A DNA stretch of 64,000 nt, taken from the NCBI GenBank assembly GCA_964030785.1, contig OZ034970.1, positions 1,991,911-2,055,910 of the forward strand, in the 5' to 3' direction. The position numbers and the translations under genes are program-made. The notes beneath the pieces were generated by a model. The model was given only the letters and a program-made list of their open reading frames with translations. It was not told the origin of the DNA and did no database searches. Below are positions 57,056-64,000 of this stretch, piece by piece. Origin of the DNA: Siderastrea siderea. Taxonomy: Eukaryota > Cnidaria > Anthozoa > Scleractinia > Rhizangiidae. The first letter of the stretch is position 1; every line of letters starts with the position of its first letter.

Positions 57056-60000
57056 AGTGCCTATGAACTAAAAATTTTTTTTGCACATTTTGGTAGTTCA
57101 TTATGTGTTAATTCCGAAATGGCAAGAGAAATTGGATGGCAAGAAACAAAAATCCGTTTTTTTGCCGCTGAAAGTACCCAAAATGACCAAAATCGTGTCG
57201 CCGAAGACTGGGAACGAGTTGGCCGAGGAAGCGGGCCGTATGACGTCACAAATCGCGCAGAATGTTTGTCTCTTTGGTTTTTGTCAAGTGTTTGAGCGAG
57301 GAAACTTACATTTTCCTTGCTAATATTGATATACAATGAAAGCTACCGACGACTGAGGAAGACGCTAAGATTCAGCTCGAAGCGATTTCGAAGATGTGCA
57401 GTTTTGGGGTTTGTCGTCCGTGGATAAAGCCTAAACAACGACAACAACAATCTTGCGTGAAGCAAGATGGCGAGTTGAATTGTTGGGATTGACTAACTTT
57501 CAGCTCTACTGGCTTGACTGGCCTTGAAGGAGAAGCTTCTAGAATTGAATGGTCAGTACTTTTATGTGTTAATAACGAGAGATTGACGCAGCCTTGACTT
57601 TACTTCTTTACTTTCTTTTGTTAAGAGCGTCGTTGTATGTACTTCAATTATTTTACTCAAACCGATACCAGACAAGCTCAAGTTTACGGTGTACTTGTTT
57701 GTAACTTAATTTGTTCATCTTTTCATAGGTTTTCGCGCCAAGAGAAAGATAGACTCAGTTGTTAGACTCTTTCGAATGAGGACTTTTGCAGAGAGAACAC
57801 TGATATAAACTTGTTAGTTAGCAGGAAGTATTTTATACATTGAAGATAAGCATACCCAAAATTTGCTTGAAATATTACATGCCTAATGGCTGAGACATCA
57901 GTAGTAATTTCTAAAGAGCGTGTTTTTTTTATTATAATCAGCAGCTGCAAATGATTTTCAAATGGAAGTGCAGTGCTTGTATTGTAAATTTCAAGCCATT
58001 TATGAGGGATCATCTCAAAGCAAATAAATAAGAATTTTTGAGTATGGTGCTCATTTGTGGTCTTTTACTCCACCTGGAGGTGCTATGAGGATGATGACTG
58101 TGATAAATAAAGATGGACATTGTATGATACGCGTGCAAACTCAGACTAGTGTGACTTCAGCTTTGTTCTTGTAATAATCCATCGCTTCTGACTACATGAA
58201 CTGGTTTAAGTAATTGCCTACACAATATTAGACCAGCTGAGATTTTTGTCCTTCTGTTCAGCAAATTGCTCGAGGATTTTGGTTCATACCAATTTTATGG
58301 AAACATGCTATGGCAGGTGAGAGCTAGTATGCTGAGTTCTTACAGGCTTTATGTGATCACTTATACTTTCGTGATGCTGGTCTCATGTAAATAAACTTAA
58401 CCATACCTGTCCAGTTATACTGGCCACAGTTGTTCAAAAGTTGGATAGCGCTATCGACCGGATAAATCTCTATCCAGTGGATAACGCAATTGGTTTCCCT
58501 AACACTTATCCACCTTTTGAACAACTGGGGCCTGGTCTGAACTCCCTTTGTATACTGGTCTCATATGACAATATCTCCCTTGGGTCAATCTCAACACTAG
58601 GATGAATATGTAATTTGCTCCAGAAGTACATTTTGAAGTGCCATTTCCATTGAAACACACCCATTCCAATTCCATGAAGTATGGCAGAAATCACTGCCAA
58701 GTAGAAATTGCCCTCTTTGTGTGTGTAGTTTCATATTTTTTGTGTTATTTTTGTTTAAGGAGGGGGGGGGATGGGGAGAGGTTAAGACAGCTCCCTTGGA
58801 TCCATAAACCCTTTAAATGACAGTTCCCTCCCAGTACACTGTACACATTATGCGTGTATTAGCCTTTTTTGTTGTTAACTGATATGCTCTTCAGTTACAA
58901 ATGTCTAAGAGTCTGTGTTCGATCAAGCTCGCATAATCCTTTGAATTCTCTCAACACTCTTGTTTTTGCATCAGGCTTCCTCTACGTAACCATGCATGCC
59001 ACTATTAATGTTTGAAGATATGTATTTTACTATCTTGGGCATTTATTTAGTAACAGAACCCCCTTTGTTACCAGTGTTTTTACACTGATGGGGCTATCCT
59101 GTGTATACATCATTATTATTATTAAAGCAGTACAAGAAGTCCCTAAATAGCATGCATAGGGCGGGAACGTAGCCTATGCAGCTAAGTTTTGGAAAAATTA
59201 TTATTATTATTATTATTATTATTACAAATTAAAGGTGGAGAATGAGATCGAAAAGGCCCATTTTGAAACCTCATTATTGATTTTCTGTTGGCTAATTAGG
59301 TGGCTTGTGTGGTAGCTTTCTTGGGTACAGGGAATGAGTCAAGAAGAGACTGAGACAATTCAGTGTGTGAGGAATTTCCAATACAAAGCCTGCCACAAAA
59401 TTAAATAATGGGAAATGAAGGTCACATTTTCATTGCCCTTCAGTAATAAAAATGATTAAATAACTTATGCCATAAATTCAAATTAAACCTTCATCACCAA
59501 GACTGTACTGCAGAAGGGTCAATTAGACGGTGTTAAGTGTGATAGATGAAATTTCATATTATATGGTCCTCTTGAGATAACAGGAGGAGGGTCAACAAGA
59601 AGAGAGGCACAAATCTGTTTGAAATGTGTGGTGTTTAAAGAGGACCTCATAAATCAAATGCAGTGGAAGCAGAGTGACTTGCAATAAAAATTATCAATGC
59701 TGAGCTGAACTGCTTCCTTTCATTTGACGAAACATCACGAGGGATTTCTAAATATTCCTATAGCTATCTGTGATTAACTAAAACGTCTTGTCTCGTCGTC
59801 GGTCAAGACAGTTCCGTTCATTGTTATCCCTTCAAACTCTATGGTGAACATCCAGTTTGAGAAAAGTATTGCATGTGGTTTCCAAAAAAAAACGGAAATG
59901 TAAACAAAACTTTGTAGCTCAGTTATGCGTTGTAGATCTTGGATGCTTTTAGGTAATAGTGGACAGATATATAGCGATAGTTTTGTGGCCAAATATTGAA

Positions 60001-60516
60001 AAGCTTCTTTATCCCGATCTTTTATCTTGAATTGCGATAATTGCTACTAGTAAAACTAATCCAACAATGGCAGAAGTTACATATATTAACGCGACATTCA
60101 AATGCTGCAGCTTTTCCGAGAAGCAGCTCTGTAATGCGGGTCGAATCGAATTCCTACCGAGTCGAACACGGTTCAAATGAGTCCGCTTCTCTCCCTAGTT
60201 CATTTCCTTTTGAGAAATGACACACACATGCTCTCATTGTGCGAATCCTGCCCTTGTAGCTTACAATCCTGGGCCCACAGTCACTCCAAAGTAATTTCTC
60301 TTCTGGAAACCCTCTTGTCAGCCATAAACACTCTTGTCTTCTGCGCGATTTGTGACGTCACAGCCTTGTAATGCGATCGTTTTGGCCGCGCGCAAAATGG
60401 AGACACATCTCGGGTGCCAAATTTGAACTTTGCGGCTGGAAAAATATCCCATGCAAAGGGTTCTACTCAGCAAAACTTACATATTTAGACTGAGGGAGTC
60501 ATAAACTATCATATTT
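57056..60516. mobile_element. 3.5-kb TTAA transposon, inverted and end-truncated copy
   Basis: This is the inverted counterpart of 47872-51605. It starts AGTGCCTATGAACTAAAAA after TTAA (57052-57055). The similarity runs outward through GGGCCCACAGTCACTCCAAA (60273) and fades at about 60516, so the last roughly 30-45 bp, including the outer terminal repeat, are missing. No transposase is visible. Confidence 0.75.
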
Positions 60517-60829
60517 TGTGTTTGTAACATCATGACATGGTGTACCTGTTTCGTCACAGCCAACAAAGAGTGGCAGTACAACAACAACAACAATTTACCT
60601 AAGTATTCCTATATGGGAAGTTTCTAAAATAGTAAATTAAATGCAATGTAATGTATTGTTCTTGTTGACAATAGGTCACAATCATTGCAACAGAAGGGAT
60701 GTCCTTCTGTCATCATCACTTGATCTTCAATTTTGATAGTTGATATTTACTGATTTATCAGAACCACCACCAAACATAAAGCAACAAGAGATAATCATTT
60801 CATGTTTACTTCATTTGACCAAAAAGTGA

Positions 60830-60850
60830 AGGGGGGGGGGGGGGGGGAGG
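60830..60850. repeat. Poly-G tract
   Basis: A run of G residues with one A-rich interruption, beyond the end of the transposon copy. Confidence 0.6.
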
Positions 60851-60979
60851 AGAGTCTGAATGCCCTGTGTCAGTATCAACAACTACCCAATCTAGATCTG
60901 TCGAGGCCTGGATCGATCTAGCTTAGTTACAGCTGTTGGTATTAACAGGGATTTTTGTTGTTGGCAGGCTGATGTAAGT

Positions 60980-61025
60980 CAGGTCTGGTCAGATCAGGTC
61001 ATGGTCAGATCAGGTCATGGTCATC
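60980..61025. repeat. Short tandem repeat, about 19-bp units
   Basis: Two to three units of GGTCAGATCAGGTCAT in otherwise unremarkable sequence. Confidence 0.6.
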
Positions 61026-64000
61026 AGTGAAAAGGCAGGGAATAAATTTCAGCCTGATTGTTAAAAACCTTGATATGTAGACATAGGATTAAACAAACTC
61101 CTAGAAAATGTTTGTCTTCATAAACAAATATAACCGAGGGAGACATTTTCCTGGAATTCTTTCAGCAACCTCTTGATTTTCTTTCTATTTTCACTCTTTA
61201 ACAGCGAGGCATTTACAGCCTCCTCACAGGAAGAGTCAAACAAAATCCTGAACTCTTGTCTTGTTAAAAAGGTGATTTATTTAATTTAAAATCCTTCATC
61301 CAGTGCAGTCAGGTTAAGACAGTGTATGCCCAGTCCAGTGTAAAAATGTCATGAGTAGGCGATCGTCGTTGAAATTATATTGATATCATAACGTCTTACT
61401 AAAGTCCACAGAAGAATAAAAACAATCAAAAGTCAGACAACGCTATCGTACCTTTAGGACAGTAGGTAGTTTTAGTAGTTTTAATCATTGTATATTTTAT
61501 ATTTTAGATCTGTGACATTTGTATTTCTTATTTTAGATTTTAATACTTTTTATTTTATGGAAGACCTCCCTGAAAACCACGTATTACGTGACGGGCGCTT
61601 CCTCTTTAAAGATTGTTTTATTATTATTTTTTTTATTATTACCTGTCCTGCTTTGCGAATGAAAAGCATCCCTGGGCTTTGAAGTAAAACTTCTTTGTTT
61701 ATCGAGACAGATCCTTACAAAACAATGCTCCTTCGTAACCATATCTTCAAGTTAAAACCCGTTAAAAACATAGCAAACATCAAAATCTCGAGTAACTTGA
61801 GTGCTTCGATTTTGCATCTCCTTCAACACAATAATTTCGATTCCCTTGTCCCTAAATGCTGGATCCGAGGAATACTAAGTACTTTCCCTACATATCGTCA
61901 AAAGGAATACGCAAACCACTACTTATTAGGCGCTTCAGCTACGAGAAACCTTTCCCAACTCTGCCAAGTTCCTTCCACTTTGACACCATGTTGGTTTTGT
62001 TATCAAGTCGATTGACGCCACATTAGCTAAACACGTGATATTTTGGCCGCGCGAGACGGCGACACTTTTGAAGTCAAATTTGAGCTATTTTCACCGCGAA
62101 AAAAGTACGTCTGAGAAGTTTGATGCCGGTTTAAAGCTTAGAATCGTTTTTTATACACATAAAACAATCAAAAACCGAAGAAAAAATTTTCGTGTCATAT
62201 ACACTTTAATTCCCTATTATATATATGTGGATAATGAGAATGAATTAACAGAGAAGCGCAATGTTAGAAAGACTAAAAAACAAGAGAAGAAAAAATGTAT
62301 TGAATACACGTTAGCTCTTTTCAAGGTTTTCTAACTCGGAAATTTATACTGAATCAGGGTCCGTTTACAATTTTTTTTAGCATGGAACCTGAAAGAAATG
62401 GACCCCACAGCCCTGGTGCAGATCTAGGATTTAGAGAAAGGGTTTCAAAAAAACGGCTGGCGAAGGCGGGAGTGTCTAAGGGGGTCCAGGGCATGCTCCC
62501 CCGGAAAATTTTGAACGTTTTCTCCTCGAAAATGTGATTTCCAACATTTTGAGGAGCTCCAGCATATGAAAGCTTTTTAGTTGCTGTAAATTCAACTCAC
62601 TTTTTGTGCTAGCTATATACATGCTAACTTCCATATTAAAAAATCTTTTATCAGTCTGTAACAAATAACGTTACTTGTGTCAGCTATAGGAATTTTTTTG
62701 GGCTCACTGTATGTGGCAAGAATTTTTGTTTTTGACATTGGTGTTCCACATGAATTTTTTCATTATAAAAATCTGCCAACAGGATGTTTCTTGTCAAAAT
62801 CACTCAACTCTCCTCCCCGCAGAAGTCAAGTGGTCCGTCCCTTAATAAAAACAATCGAATATTGATAAAAGACGCACCAATCACGAGAAAGTCGCCAGGA
62901 AAGACTTCTTGCCCCCAGTGTCACTCGTCTATTTCGCGTTCAGTTCGCTCCAGAACTTTCGCTAGCAGACCGCGCGCTTTCTGACCAACGCAAACAAATA
63001 CGACTGTTTTAGTCCTAACTGAATACAGATCATCCAGAGTAACTATGAATGATTACAGACTACTGTTTTAGCTGGCCTTCACAGAGGGTCTCAATGGAGT
63101 TAACCGTTAGCCGTAAAACGGCCAAAAATTTAGCCGTTAGACGTAAAAATTGCCAAATTTTAACTGTTAGTCGTAAAAATAAGTCAACCGTAAAATTTTT
63201 CCTATCTACGATTTGTCATTTTGAAAGTGTCAAAATCTTAGACTTTTATGTGGCTTGTCTTGTGACTATAGTGCGGTTACGACGGTTACACATTCTATCC
63301 TGGTACCGAAAACAGACATTTGGCTCAGGTCCGGCAGAGTCATATTCCGCGAACCGGAAGTGTCTGCTTTTCGCGCGTGGATTGAGTTAACAGACAACTT
63401 TTTGTTTAAACTATTTTTAGGATCTTCAGTTTCTTCATTCAGTGTATGAGCGATGGCTGTCTTGAAAGGCGAAATTAGTTTATATCGAGCTGGGGAGGAG
63501 AAGCCAATTGAAAGATCATGAGGCAAGAATAAAAATCGGAGAAAAACACCGCTCTATTTCAGCAAATCTCATCGATTTTCTTGGTCTTAACGACCAAGCC
63601 AAGAAGTTCGGGCTAGGGTCATTTGACCTGAAACTCTACCTCCTTGTGAAAATCAGCGGGAAAACGGAAGATTACTCAACAGCAGCTCGATCTGGAATTA
63701 CCTTTGTTGCTTGACTCAGATGGCGAAACGGTAAGCTGAACGGTAAGTAGTCTAAGTAGTGAATTCAATGCTAAAATAGGCTAGATGTGTTTGTACGTTT
63801 TCTATTTTGACGCTACTGCACATGCATACTGCCAGGCAGTGTACTGGGTCTACCAGTGCATGTAATATTAAAACGTATAAAACGTCCAGGTCCTGGTTAT
63901 TCAAAGAGTGGATAAAATTTTTTCAGTGGATAAGCTCCGCTTATATAAACTGTCCACCGCCGATCTATCCAGTTCACTTAGCGTTTTAACACAGTACAAA
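61026..64000. other. No gene recognised to the window end
   Basis: Open frames at 61695-62015 and 63508-63714 are not recognisable and have no convincing splice context. A possible start at 63453 (MAVLKGEISLYRAGEEKP) is followed by a stop and a shifted frame. TCCAGGGCATGCTCCCCCGG near 62486 belongs to a repeat type common in marine genomes. Confidence 0.35.

Noticed and set aside
61695..62015. 106-codon open frame
   Set aside because: No motif, no coding context and ordinary for AT-rich sequence of this length.

Overview
The window looks like a nuclear locus from an anthozoan cnidarian, most likely a stony coral. It is AT-rich, with small coding exons in long introns, GT-AG splice sites and a very dense load of SINEs, foldback/TIR elements, a tyrosine-recombinase retrotransposon and Helentron-type remnants. 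The lineage is inferred from repeat style and gene content; no diagnostic marker was tested.

The backbone is one long plus-strand gene, about 6.3-41.5 kb, of 17 coding exons. It encodes a TRPC-like cation channel. The translation reads: a short N-terminus with no ankyrin repeats, a TRPC-type linker-helical region, a pre-S1 hydrophobic segment, S1-S6 with a pore loop, a TRP domain (EWAFQKA ... PVPFN), a complete SPRY domain of about 127 residues, and a terminal heptad-repeat coiled coil. Splice phases agree at every junction except one: between 12368 (phase 1) and 19806 (phase 0) at least one small exon is unseen or lost. A TRP pore followed by SPRY and a coiled coil, without ankyrin repeats, is the most unusual protein architecture here.

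The introns hold the mobile DNA. 0-0.5 kb: a LINE 3' end. 2.2-3.4 and 4.2-4.7 kb: TIR/foldback elements (the second with a 7-bp target duplication). 6.8-7.7 kb: two SINEs. 13.1-14.9 kb: a TIR element in a CCT microsatellite, with a smaller palindrome inside it. 15.05-19.63 kb: a 4.6-kb palindrome. 20.2-26.8 kb: a degenerate DIRS/PAT-like retrotransposon with gag zinc knuckle, RT, RNase H and tyrosine recombinase, bounded by split direct repeats (A1...B1-A2-B2), its recombinase interrupted by a TTAA-flanked element. 28.4-30.4 kb: a palindrome with a TAA-flanked element in one arm. 36.1-40.3 kb: an antisense, apparently intact RPA-like OB-fold gene nested in the channel intron that precedes the SPRY exons.

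Downstream of the channel, 44.5-47.5 kb holds a Helentron relic: the tail of a PIF1-type helicase fused to an EEP endonuclease, then a second, diverged RPA-like gene. Both genes carry frameshifts. A tandem array of about 120-bp units follows. A 3.7-kb transposon with TTAA target duplications landed inside that array, and a neighbouring array unit preserves the empty site. A second copy lies inverted at 57.06-60.5 kb, so the two form a 12.6-kb inverted-repeat structure enclosing a tRNA-SINE palindrome and a CTCTG microsatellite. From 60.5 kb to the end I recognise no gene.
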